From Verrucomicrobiota bacterium (lineage in GTDB: Bacteria > Verrucomicrobiota > Verrucomicrobiia > Methylacidiphilales > Verrucolacustridaceae): DNA of 6,990 bases. The DNA lies in the NCBI GenBank assembly GCA_010024525.1, contig RGGS01000064.1, forward strand, positions 1-6,990, given 5' to 3'. Below, one piece after another: positions 1 through 6,253 of the stretch (position 1 is the stretch's first letter; each line of letters starts with the position of its first letter). The notes under the pieces were generated by a model. That model ran no database searches, was not told where the DNA came from, and was given only the letters and a program-made list of their open reading frames with translations. Both the position numbers and the translations under genes were made by a program.

Positions 1-99
1 TCACCCGGTTTCCTGTCTGCCTCATCGCACGAAGCTGAAAAGGCTGGAGGATAAAGTCCCCCAATTCGGGACAATGCCCGCCCGCTAACTGCTCCACGG
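1..99 (-). repeat. Inverted copy of GH57 gene interior (left arm)
   Basis: These 99 bases are the exact reverse complement of 457-555, so on the minus strand they encode the same stretch of the GH57 C-terminal domain (VEQLAGG to about the QTGNR region). The match breaks at position 100, which would pair with 456. It runs to the first base of the window, so the arm may extend further left. Read on the plus strand in the downstream GH57 frame, this segment contains a TGA at 36-38, so it is not the true upstream coding sequence. A perfect match implies either a very recent duplication-inversion or an artificial snap-back join. Confidence 0.93.
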
Positions 100-1009
100 C
101 CCAGTGGCATGGAACGCGCGGTGGGTTACATCTTCCCCACTTGCGAGAGGCGATTTGGCGGGAGTTGCTTTTGGCCGAGGCGGAGTTGAGGAGCGGTCAG
201 AGCGAAGTGGAGCTGTTGCGTGAGGACGTGGACGCCGACGGCCAAACCGAGGTTTTGGCGGGGCACCCCCGCCTGACTTTTATGGTTTCCCCGCACCAGG
301 GAGGGGCTTGCCTGGAGATGGGTTTGCCGGAGTACGGAAAAAATCTGGCGGATGTTTTGACCCGGCGGGATGAAGAAACCCATGGGGTGGCGGCTACTCC
401 GGTGGATTGGTATGAGCGGCATCTCTTCCAGGATCATCTTTTTGCCCGGGGGACCACCGTGGAGCAGTTAGCGGGCGGGCATTGTCCCGAATTGGGGGAC
501 TTTATCCTCCAGCCTTTTCAGCTTCGTGCGATGAGGCAGACAGGAAACCGGGTGAAGGTTTATACCGTATGGGCACGCGACAACCGTGCCTTTTGCAGAA
601 GACTTATGCTCTGGATGCGGTGGAGGGCCTGGTGGAGGTCTCCTATCAAATCACCAACACCGGGTCCCTGCCCTTGGAGGCGGTTTTTGCCAGCGAATTG
701 AATTTGAATGTCGGCTCCGACCAATCGGACCGAAGCGGATGGAAATGCGGCAAAGAAAAGAAACCCAGTCGTGAAAGCTGGCAGAAGGAGGATGGTGGCA
801 ACGTGACCGTTTTCTCCTCCGACGGTCTGGAAGTCCGGGTGGTGCCGGATCACCTGCCTTTGACCTGGGCCTATCCGCTACTGGATGCAGAAAAGGGGCC
901 GGACGGACCGATTCGCCAAGGCTACTGTCTTCTCTTTGGCCTACATCTGGATCTAAAGCCGGGGATGAAGGCCGAGGCGCGTCTCAAAGTCAATTATCGC
1001 AAGGTTTAG
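100..1009 (+). pseudogene. GH57 4-alpha-glucanotransferase/amylase-like, C-terminal fragment with frameshift
   Basis: This is the C-terminal part of a glycoside hydrolase family 57 protein of the 4-alpha-glucanotransferase/alpha-amylase type, which remodels alpha-1,4-glucans. The first frame, from about 102, gives QWHG, then a glycine-rich turn and LHLPHLREAIWREL, typical of the end of the middle domain (formerly DUF1925). Next come DVDADGQTEVL, a predicted beta segment, NLADVLTRRDEETH and DWYERHLFQDHLF, typical of the C-terminal domain (formerly DUF1926). Near 590 the similarity moves to another frame (LLQKTYALDAVEG, then VSYQITNTG), which continues to the stop at 1007-1009. One extra T in the run at 591-594 would restore a continuous frame. 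About 300 residues remain. The family is usually around 650-720 residues, so the N-terminal catalytic barrel is absent, replaced at the left by inverted sequence. It may be a true pseudogene or an intact gene broken by assembly error. Family identity is fairly sure; exact substrate specificity is not. Confidence 0.85.
457..555 (+). repeat. Inverted repeat, right arm, inside GH57 gene
   Basis: This is the partner of the inverted copy at 1-99, separated from it by 357 bases (100-456). It lies in natural context, because the GH57 reading frame enters it and leaves it without interruption. This arm is therefore the original and the left one is the copy. The frameshift in the same gene lies about 36 bases beyond its right end. 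Confidence 0.93.
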
Positions 1010-1027
1010 GGCAGGATTGCCGTTGCC

Positions 1028-1047
1028 GAACCCTTCTGATAAGGTTC
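1028..1047 (+). other. Weak hairpin ahead of lipoprotein gene
   Basis: GAACC at 1028-1032 pairs with GGTTC at 1043-1047, extended by TT/AA after a one-base bulge, leaving a five-base loop. It lies between the GH57 stop and the lipoprotein ATG at 1054, and its 3' arm covers the purine-rich AAGG just upstream of that start. It could modulate translation or be a weak terminator, but no clear U-run follows. Chance is quite possible. Confidence 0.25.
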
Positions 1048-1053
1048 AGGTTT

Positions 1054-1455
1054 ATGAAATTTCCTTCTTTGGCTCCCTTGCTTCCCCTCTTGGCTGTCCT
1101 TGGCCTGGCGGGATGCACCATTCCCGATGACGCCACGGATGTGAAGACAACCTATGGGGATACCACGGGCAGTTCCGCCACGAGTGACACCCCGGCGGTC
1201 TCCTCGGATAGCACAAAATCTGACAAGTCCGAGGCGGCTGTCTCCCAAGAGAAAAAGCCCTGGAGCCCTCCGGGGGATGCGGAGAAGAGCTCGCCGGCCA
1301 AAGCCAGCTACCCCAAGGGAGAAAAAGTTTCCGGCAAGCCGGGCATGGTCCGCAGTCCTTACGCCCCTTATGCCGGTCTGGTGGATGTAAAGGGCTTTGC
1401 CCCGGGGACGGAAGTGAAGTGTCCCTACACGGGCAAAATCTTCCTCGTTCCCTAA
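1054..1455 (+). CDS. Small lipoprotein with conserved-looking C-terminal block
   Basis: This 133-residue protein carries a lipoprotein signal. After M-K-F comes a hydrophobic segment (about residues 5-17) and then a lipobox L18-A19-G20-C21, so Cys21 should be lipidated and the mature protein anchored in a membrane. Residues 22 to about 90 are rich in Ser, Thr, Asp, Lys and Pro and look disordered, like a tether. The last 36 or so residues differ: MVRSPYAPYAGLVDV, then GFAPGTEVKCPYTGKIFLVP. They are aromatic- and glycine-rich with a single Cys, and resemble the endings of short lipoproteins I recall from Verrucomicrobiota. No enzymatic function is recognisable. The ATG is preceded by AGG about five bases upstream and gives a complete signal sequence. 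It sits 44 bases after the GH57 stop and 34 before the regulator, so co-transcription is possible. Confidence 0.85.
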   Translation: MKFPSLAPLLPLLAVLGLAGCTIPDDATDVKTTYGDTTGSSATSDTPAVSSDSTKSDKSEAAVSQEKKPWSPPGDAEKSSPAKASYPKGEKVSGKPGMVRSPYAPYAGLVDVKGFAPGTEVKCPYTGKIFLVP

Positions 1456-1489
1456 ATCGTTTCTTCGACGCCCTTCCGGCATCCTCGTC

Positions 1490-1969
1490 ATGGATCCCCT
1501 GTTGCACCTGCTGAAAGAGAAAGGGCGGGCCACCGCGGCCGAGCTTTCCCGTCTGACCGGGAAAAGCGAAAAAGAGGTGGAGACGGCCATCCGAAAATAT
1601 GAGGCCGACCGGATCATTCTCGGATACCAAGCGGTTTTGGATCCGGACAAAACCGGCAACGGTGGGGTGCGCGCGGTGATCGAGGTTCGCATTACCCCGG
1701 AAAGGGAGGGAGGATTCGACCGCATCGCGGCCCGGGTGGCACGGTATCCCGAGGTGGTCTCCTGTCAGCTGATGAGCGGCGGATATGATCTTTTAATCGT
1801 CGTGGAAGGGAAGGATTTGCGGCAGGTGGCCAGCTTTGTGGCGGAGAAGCTTTCCACCATTCAGGGGGTGATTTCGACAGCGACCCATTTTCAGCTTAAG
1901 ACGTACAAGGAAGCCGGTGTGCTCTTTCTGGCGGACGAAAAGGCAGAGCGACTCTCCGTTTCCCCGTGA
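1490..1969 (+). CDS. Lrp/AsnC-family transcriptional regulator
   Basis: This 159-residue protein has the length and layout of the Lrp/AsnC (feast/famine) family. The N-terminal winged helix-turn-helix covers about residues 3-50, with helices at TAAELSRLTG (15-24) and SEKEVETAIRKYE (26-38), then the wing region ending ILGYQAVLD. From about residue 60 an RAM ligand-binding/oligomerisation domain follows: RAVIEVRITPE, a variable helix, then VSCQLMSGGYDLLIVVEG, where the G-x-D-like pattern matches the usual effector region. These proteins normally bind DNA as dimers or octamers and respond to amino acids. The gene overlaps the aminotransferase start by four bases (GTGA, 1966-1969), which suggests it controls that gene and perhaps the rest of the unit. 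No Shine-Dalgarno sequence is evident before the ATG. The family call is firm; the ligand is unknown. Confidence 0.93.
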   Translation: MDPLLHLLKEKGRATAAELSRLTGKSEKEVETAIRKYEADRIILGYQAVLDPDKTGNGGVRAVIEVRITPEREGGFDRIAARVARYPEVVSCQLMSGGYDLLIVVEGKDLRQVASFVAEKLSTIQGVISTATHFQLKTYKEAGVLFLADEKAERLSVSP

Positions 1970-3040
1970 AGACGCCGGGGGACTTTCTTGCCGAGCATGT
2001 CCGGGAAATTCCCCGCTCTGGCATCCGGGATTTCTTTGAGCTCGTGCAAAAGCGCGGGGACGTCATTTCCCTGGGAATCGGCGAGCCCGACTCTTCGGCT
2101 CCCTGGGCGGTTCGCGAAGCGGCGATTTATGCGCTGGAGCACGGGCGCACGGGTTACACCTCGAATCTGGGTTCGCTGAAACTTCGGCAGGAGATTTCCA
2201 GATATGTGGAAAAGATGTTCGGGGAGAAATACCAGCCGGAAAACGAGATCCTGGTTTCCGTGGGGGTCAGCGAGGCGATCGATCTGGCTCTTCGGGCGGT
2301 GCTGAATCCGGGGGAGACAGTCCTCTATCATGAACCCTGTTATGTCTCGTATGCCCCGTCGATCACCTTGGCCTACGGAAAAGCCAAGGCGATCCAGACC
2401 CGGCCGGAAGACGGCTTCCGGCTGGATCCCGCGGCGGATCAGTGATGAGATTTATGCCGAGCTGACCTACGAGGGGCGGCATGAGTCCATCGTCAGTCGG
2501 CCGGGCATGCGGGAGCGGACGATTTTGCTTCACGGTTTGAGCAAGGCTTTTGCCATGACGGGATTCCGGATCGGGTACGCCTGTGCCCCTGCCCCGTTGA
2601 TTGAGGCGATGATGAAGATTCACCAGTATTCGATCCTCTGTGCCCCCACGCCCAGTCAGGAGGCGGCCACCGAGGCGCTGAAGGGAGCGGAGGCCACCAC
2701 GAGTGAGGCGCGGGAAACCTACCGGATCCGAAGAGATTTTCTCCGGCGCCGGCTGGAGGAGGCAGGACTGCCCACCACGAACCCTGCGGGGGCGTTTTAT
2801 CTTTTTGTGGATGTGAGGGGAACCGGGCTGAGTTCAAAGGATTTTGCCCTGCGGTTGTTGGAAGAAGAGCAGGTGGCGGTGGTCCCGGGCGGTGCTTTTG
2901 GGCCGGGGGGAGAGGGGTTTGTCCGCTGCAGTTATGCCACGGCATTGGATCGGATCGAGGTGGCGGCCGAGCGGATGGCTAGATTTGTTGGCCGGATCAA
3001 GGGGATGGCCCAAGGTCCGCGTTTAGCCGTGGTGAGGTAA
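1966..3040 (+). pseudogene. Class I/II PLP-dependent aminotransferase with internal deletion and frame change
   Basis: Two collinear pieces in different frames together resemble fold-type I aminotransferases of the archaeal aromatic/alanine aminotransferase type. The first piece (GTG at 1966, stop at 2443-2445) has VISLGIGEPDSSAPWAV, YTSNLGSLKLRQEI, VSVGVSEAIDLAL, PCYVSYAPS and then FRLDPAA. The second piece resumes at about 2435 with ISDEIYAELTYEG and continues through HGLSKAFAMTGFRIGYA, where the codon at 2543-2545 is the expected PLP Schiff-base lysine. It then has GAFYLFVDVRGTGLSSKDFA, VVPGGAFG and the FVRCSYATALDRI arginine motif. The stretch that normally joins FRLDPAA to ISDEIY, about 43 residues with the NPxG asparagine loop, is missing, and the frame changes by +1. 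The encoded enzyme could not fold normally. Translation is coupled to the Lrp-like gene. It may be a real pseudogene or a deletion made by amplification or assembly. Substrate specificity cannot be read from the sequence. Confidence 0.88.
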
Positions 3041-3050
3041 TCCAGTTTTG
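3031..3050 (+). promoter_or_regulatory. Shine-Dalgarno supporting a TTG start
   Basis: GGTGAGG at 3031-3037 lies 10 bases before a TTG at 3048-3050 and runs up to the TAA (3038-3040) that ends the aminotransferase. In the oxidoreductase frame a TGA lies at 3033-3035. TTG is then the only usual start codon before the dinucleotide-binding motif, which begins only two or three residues later. This fixes the start and suggests translational coupling. Confidence 0.6.
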
Positions 3051-4613
3051 CGTTACGATGCGGTAATCGTCGGGGCCGGGCACAACGGACTGATTTGCGC
3101 CTGCTATTTGGCGAAGGCCGGCCTGAAAGTGGCGGTGGTGGAAAAGAGGGAGTTGCCGGGTGGCGCGGTTTGCACAAGGGATGATCTGATTCCCGGTTTT
3201 CGGTTCGATGTGGGGTCATCGGTTCATATCATGATCCATCAGACTCCGGTGGTGGCGGAGTTGGAGTTGGAGAGGGAAGGGCTGGAGTACATAGAGATGG
3301 ATCCTTGGGCCTACTACCCCGTACCGGGATCCAGCGAGGGAATTTCCTTTCATCGTTCAGTAGAAGAAACCTGCGCCAGTATTGCGCGATTCAGTCCGCG
3401 GGATGCCGAGGCGTATCGGCGTTATGTGGAAAGATGGACCGAGTTAAACGAAGGTGTGTTTGAGACCTTTCTGGCACCGCCTTCTCCAGGACGGCTTTTT
3501 GCCACGATCGTGAAGCGGAATCTCTTTCGGCCTCAGTCGAGGAGGTTGTGGTCGAGCCTGGATACGGCCCGGCAACTGATGGCCCCCTATGGGGAGGTGA
3601 TCAAAGAGACGTTCGAAAACGAGCACCTGCGGACGGCGATGCTTTGGCTCTCCGCTCAAAGCGGTCCGGCACCGGCGGAGGTGGCCAGCGGAGACATGTT
3701 TGGTTGGAATGCCATGATTCACAAGGGAGGTGCCAAGCGGGCCAAGGGTGGCAGTGGTTCCCTAGCAACCGCTTTGGTCAAATGTTTGCAGCGACACGGA
3801 GGAGAAATTCATTTGGGCGTTCCCGTGCGGAAGGTCAAAAGAAACGGATCCGGCTGGGTGGTCGAGGCTGGAGAAAAGACATGGGAAGCCGGCAAGGTGG
3901 TGGCGGCCTGTCATTTAAAGACCTTCTTTATTGATCTTTTGGAGGGTGGACCAGCGGAGTTGAGGGAGAGGGTGGGGAAGGCCAGAATCGGCAACGGATT
4001 CGGTATGGTGGTTCGGCATGCGGTGGAGGAGTTGCCGGTATACGGCACGTCTGTGCAGAGCGGAAAACAGCCGCGGGGGTATCACTCGGCGATGCAGTTG
4101 CTTTGCCGGGATCAGGCGATGCTGGAAAGCAGCTATCAGGATTATCTGGCGGGACGTCCACCCGCCCAACCAAGCGTGGTGGCCATGACTTTCTCCGGAA
4201 TCGACCCCACGCTGGCCCCGGAGGGCAAGCACACGCTGTTCACCTGGGCCCAGTATCACACCTACGAATTGCGGAACGGAGAAAACTGGGACGCGATCCG
4301 AGAACGGGAGGCCGACAAACTCTACGACCTGGTTTGCCAGTATGCCCCGAACATGAAAGGGAAGATGATCGGGCGATATATCCAAACCCCGTTGGATCTG
4401 GAGCGGGACTTGGGACTCTTGCGGGGCAACGTCATGCATTTTGAGATGAGTCTGGATCAGATGTTCATGTTTCGTCCGTTACCTGAAATTTCCTGTTACA
4501 AGACCCCCATGCAGAATCTGTATCTGACCGGGGCCAGCACCCATCCCGGAGGAGGCGTTTTCGGAGCCAGCGGAAGGAACACGGCCAGAGTGATCCTGGG
4601 TTGGCGGGGCTGA
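3048..4613 (+). CDS. FAD/NAD(P)-dependent oxidoreductase, PYROXD2/phytoene desaturase-like
   Basis: This intact 521-residue flavoprotein belongs to the CrtI/PYROXD2 group of amine-oxidase-fold oxidoreductases (COG1233 type). The N-terminus is a Rossmann ADP-binding unit: VIVGAGHNGL with G9, G11 and G14, then VAVVE with Glu32 expected at the FAD ribose, followed by the family-typical LPGGAVCTRD and IPGFRFDVGSSVH. The middle has KGGAKRAKGGSGSLATAL and the strand pair EIHLGVPVRKV before VVAACH, as in other members. The C-terminus closes the FAD site with NLYLTGASTHPGGGVFGASGRNTA. Length matches bacterial PYROXD2-like proteins, with no transmembrane segment. Relatives include carotenoid desaturases, but the GHNG start and the GxSTHPGGGV ending favour the PYROXD2-like side, whose substrates are largely unknown. 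It follows the aminotransferase directly and precedes the ACT gene by 22 bases, so it is likely in the same operon. Confidence 0.9.
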   Translation: MRYDAVIVGAGHNGLICACYLAKAGLKVAVVEKRELPGGAVCTRDDLIPGFRFDVGSSVHIMIHQTPVVAELELEREGLEYIEMDPWAYYPVPGSSEGISFHRSVEETCASIARFSPRDAEAYRRYVERWTELNEGVFETFLAPPSPGRLFATIVKRNLFRPQSRRLWSSLDTARQLMAPYGEVIKETFENEHLRTAMLWLSAQSGPAPAEVASGDMFGWNAMIHKGGAKRAKGGSGSLATALVKCLQRHGGEIHLGVPVRKVKRNGSGWVVEAGEKTWEAGKVVAACHLKTFFIDLLEGGPAELRERVGKARIGNGFGMVVRHAVEELPVYGTSVQSGKQPRGYHSAMQLLCRDQAMLESSYQDYLAGRPPAQPSVVAMTFSGIDPTLAPEGKHTLFTWAQYHTYELRNGENWDAIREREADKLYDLVCQYAPNMKGKMIGRYIQTPLDLERDLGLLRGNVMHFEMSLDQMFMFRPLPEISCYKTPMQNLYLTGASTHPGGGVFGASGRNTARVILGWRG

Positions 4614-4635
4614 GCGGAGGGAGTAGGATTTTCCT

Positions 4636-5091
4636 ATGGCCACGGCTACCCAAAAAGCCCATACGGATCCCATCCGGCAATTCTCCATCTTCCTGGCCAA
4701 CAAGGCTGGAAGGTTGCTGGAGTTGATCCGGATCCTGCAAAGCCGCCATGTGCATGTGGTGGCCCTGACCATTCTTGACACGACGGACAGCGCGATCGTC
4801 CGAATGGTGGTGGATGATCCAGACCAGGCACGCGCCATTTTCCACGAACAAGCCGTGGCCCACACGGAATCCACGGTGGTCGCAGTGGAGTTGGGGGCGG
4901 CGACCGAGTTGCCGAAAGTCCTCTCCTCCCTGTTGGAGGCCGAGATCAACATTCTGACCACCTTTGCTTTTCTGGTCCGTCCGGAGGCGCGTCCTGCCCT
5001 CTGCCTCAACCTGGACGACAATGAACTTGGGGCGCAGGTGCTGGCCCGGGGTGGGTTCAAGCTGTTGGGACAGGGCGACATCTCCCGCTGA
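4636..5091 (+). CDS. Tandem ACT-domain protein
   Basis: This 151-residue protein appears to be two ACT domains back to back with no catalytic domain. The first (about residues 14-76) opens with RQFSIFLANKAGRLLELIRIL, the beta strand and helix of an ACT fold with the loop where amino acids usually bind, and continues with VHVVALTILDTTDSAIVRMVVDD. The second (about 79-148) has VVAVELG, then LPKVLSSLLEAEINILTTFAFLV and a short final strand-helix. Free-standing ACT proteins act as amino-acid sensors or as regulatory subunits of a partner enzyme, as the small subunit does for acetolactate synthase. Which partner applies here is not shown. The ATG has AGGA at 4625-4628 with a seven-base spacer. The gene sits 22 bases after the oxidoreductase and 13 before mqnC. 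The domain call is good; the role is unknown. Confidence 0.88.
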   Translation: MATATQKAHTDPIRQFSIFLANKAGRLLELIRILQSRHVHVVALTILDTTDSAIVRMVVDDPDQARAIFHEQAVAHTESTVVAVELGAATELPKVLSSLLEAEINILTTFAFLVRPEARPALCLNLDDNELGAQVLARGGFKLLGQGDISR

Positions 5092-5104
5092 GCAGGCCCC
5101 GGCG

Positions 5105-6208
5105 ATGAGTCGGCTCCAGGCTGAGATCCGTTCGGGCAAAAGAATCACGGCAGAGGAAGCCGTGGAAATTTATCATTGGCCGCTGGCCCTTCTCGGGGAG
5201 TTGGCGGATATCCGCAGAAATCTGGCCAAAAGGGAGGATTACGGCGGCCGGGGGGAGGAGGTGGTCACGTACATTGTGGATCGAAACATCAACTACACCA
5301 ATGTCTGTGACGTTTATTGCAAATTCTGTGCTTTTTACCGGACGGAAAAAGATGCCGATCACTATGTGCTGACCCACGCCCAGATCGACGCCAAGGTCGA
5401 CGAATTGGTGGCAGTGGGCGGAAATCAAATCCTGCTGCAGGGTGGGCACCATCCCAAGCTGGACCTGGAGTGGTATCTCGATCTTCTGCGGCACCTGCGG
5501 GCAAAGTATCCGCAGGTGAACATCCATGGCTTCTCCCCGCCTGAATTCAACCATTTCGCCGAGGTGTTCGGCATGCCTCTGGAGAAAGTGATCGGAAAAT
5601 TCAAGGAGGCGGGTTTGGGAAGTATTCCAGGGGGAGGGGCGGAAATATTGGTCGACCGGGTGCGGCAAAGGATTGCACCGAGAAAATGTGATTCGGATGC
5701 CTGGTTAAGGGTGATGGAGATCGGTCATGGGATGGGGCTGCGGTCCAGCGCGACGATGATGTTTGGCCATGTGGAGACGGTGGAGGAAAGAATCGAGCAT
5801 CTGGCGAGGTTGCGGGATCTGCAGGATCGGACGGGCGGATTCACCGCCTTCATCTGTTGGACCTTTCAACCGGAGAACACGGTCCTGAAGGCAGAACGAG
5901 CCGGCTCACATGAGTATCTGCGCATGCAGGCTTTGGCCCGAATCTTTTTGGACAAGATTCCCAACCTTCAATCCAGTTGGGTGACTCAAGGGCCAGCGAT
6001 GGGACAGGTGGCCCTCAAGTTTGGAGCCAACGACTTTGGCAGTCTGATGATGGAGGAGAATGTGGTCTCGAGTGCGGGAACCAGTTTCCGGCTGAGCTTG
6101 GAGGAGATGCGGAGGTTGATCCGGGAGGCGGGATACGAGCCAAGGCAGAGAAATAATGGGTATGAACTGGTCGATTCGGTTGTGGAGAAGGCCATCCTCA
6201 CCGCCTGA
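5105..6208 (+). CDS. mqnC: Dehypoxanthine futalosine cyclase (radical SAM), menaquinone biosynthesis
   Basis: This intact 367-residue radical SAM enzyme matches MqnC, which converts dehypoxanthine futalosine to its cyclic form in the futalosine route to menaquinone. The iron-sulfur motif is CDVYCKFCAFYR, with cysteines at 68, 72 and 75 in CxxxCxxC spacing, preceded by the family-typical VDRNINYTNVC. Further signatures are LLQGGHHPKLDLEWY, INIHGFSPPEF-like sequence (VNIHGFSPPEFNHF), GLGSIPGGGAEIL and SSATMMFGHVET. C-terminal to these come FTAFICWTFQPENT, QGPAMGQVALKFGANDFG and MMEENVVSSAGT. The ATG at 5105 has AGCAGG eight bases upstream and gives the usual length. MqnE and the aminofutalosine radical SAM enzymes are the nearest alternatives, but the HHP and WTFQPENT segments favour MqnC. 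It is the last gene of the plus-strand unit, followed by a hairpin. The other mqn genes are not in this window. Confidence 0.95.
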   Translation: MSRLQAEIRSGKRITAEEAVEIYHWPLALLGELADIRRNLAKREDYGGRGEEVVTYIVDRNINYTNVCDVYCKFCAFYRTEKDADHYVLTHAQIDAKVDELVAVGGNQILLQGGHHPKLDLEWYLDLLRHLRAKYPQVNIHGFSPPEFNHFAEVFGMPLEKVIGKFKEAGLGSIPGGGAEILVDRVRQRIAPRKCDSDAWLRVMEIGHGMGLRSSATMMFGHVETVEERIEHLARLRDLQDRTGGFTAFICWTFQPENTVLKAERAGSHEYLRMQALARIFLDKIPNLQSSWVTQGPAMGQVALKFGANDFGSLMMEENVVSSAGTSFRLSLEEMRRLIREAGYEPRQRNNGYELVDSVVEKAILTA

Positions 6209-6227
6209 TTAAATCCCAAAAGCCGAA

Positions 6228-6245
6228 GCCGGGCCTAAGCCCGGC
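6228..6245. terminator. Bidirectional hairpin between convergent genes
   Basis: GCCGGGC at 6228-6234 pairs perfectly with GCCCGGC at 6239-6245 around a four-base CTAA loop. It lies 19 bases after the mqnC stop and 8 before the stop of the minus-strand gene. On the plus strand an AT-rich stretch (6250-6259) follows. On the minus strand the downstream sequence includes TTTT within a T-rich tract. It probably ends transcription from both sides. The U-runs are imperfect, so efficiency is uncertain. Confidence 0.65.
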
Positions 6246-6253
6246 CTCGAAAT

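Noticed and set aside
1..99. Reading 1-99 as upstream coding sequence of the GH57 gene
   Set aside because: In the GH57 frame there is a TGA at 36-38, and the whole segment is accounted for as the reverse complement of 457-555.
1..555. Inverted repeat as transposon ends
   Set aside because: The arms lie inside coding sequence of one gene, no transposase lies between them, and no target-site duplication is visible.
575..610. Programmed ribosomal frameshift in the GH57 gene
   Set aside because: No X-XXY-YYZ heptamer is present in the proper frame and no strong downstream structure was evident. A one-base loss in the T run is simpler.
1006..1725. Long minus-strand open frame (239 codons) opposite the lipoprotein and regulator genes
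   Set aside because: It lies antisense to two well-supported genes, its translation is Arg/Gly/Ser-rich with no recognisable motif, and GC-rich codon use on the plus strand readily opens such frames.
4964..5104. Upstream extension of mqnC to an earlier start at 4964
   Set aside because: The extension overlaps the ACT gene by more than 120 bases, reads as Arg/Trp-rich nonsense, and would make the protein longer than the family. The ATG at 5105 fits better.
4465..5148. Long minus-strand open frame (227 codons) opposite the ACT gene
   Set aside because: It is antisense to the complete tandem ACT protein and parts of its two neighbours, and shows no domain or ribosome-binding signal of its own.
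5057..5668. Minus-strand open frame (203 codons) opposite mqnC
   Set aside because: It overlaps the most strongly identified gene in the window, including the radical SAM cysteine motif, and has no family-like sequence.
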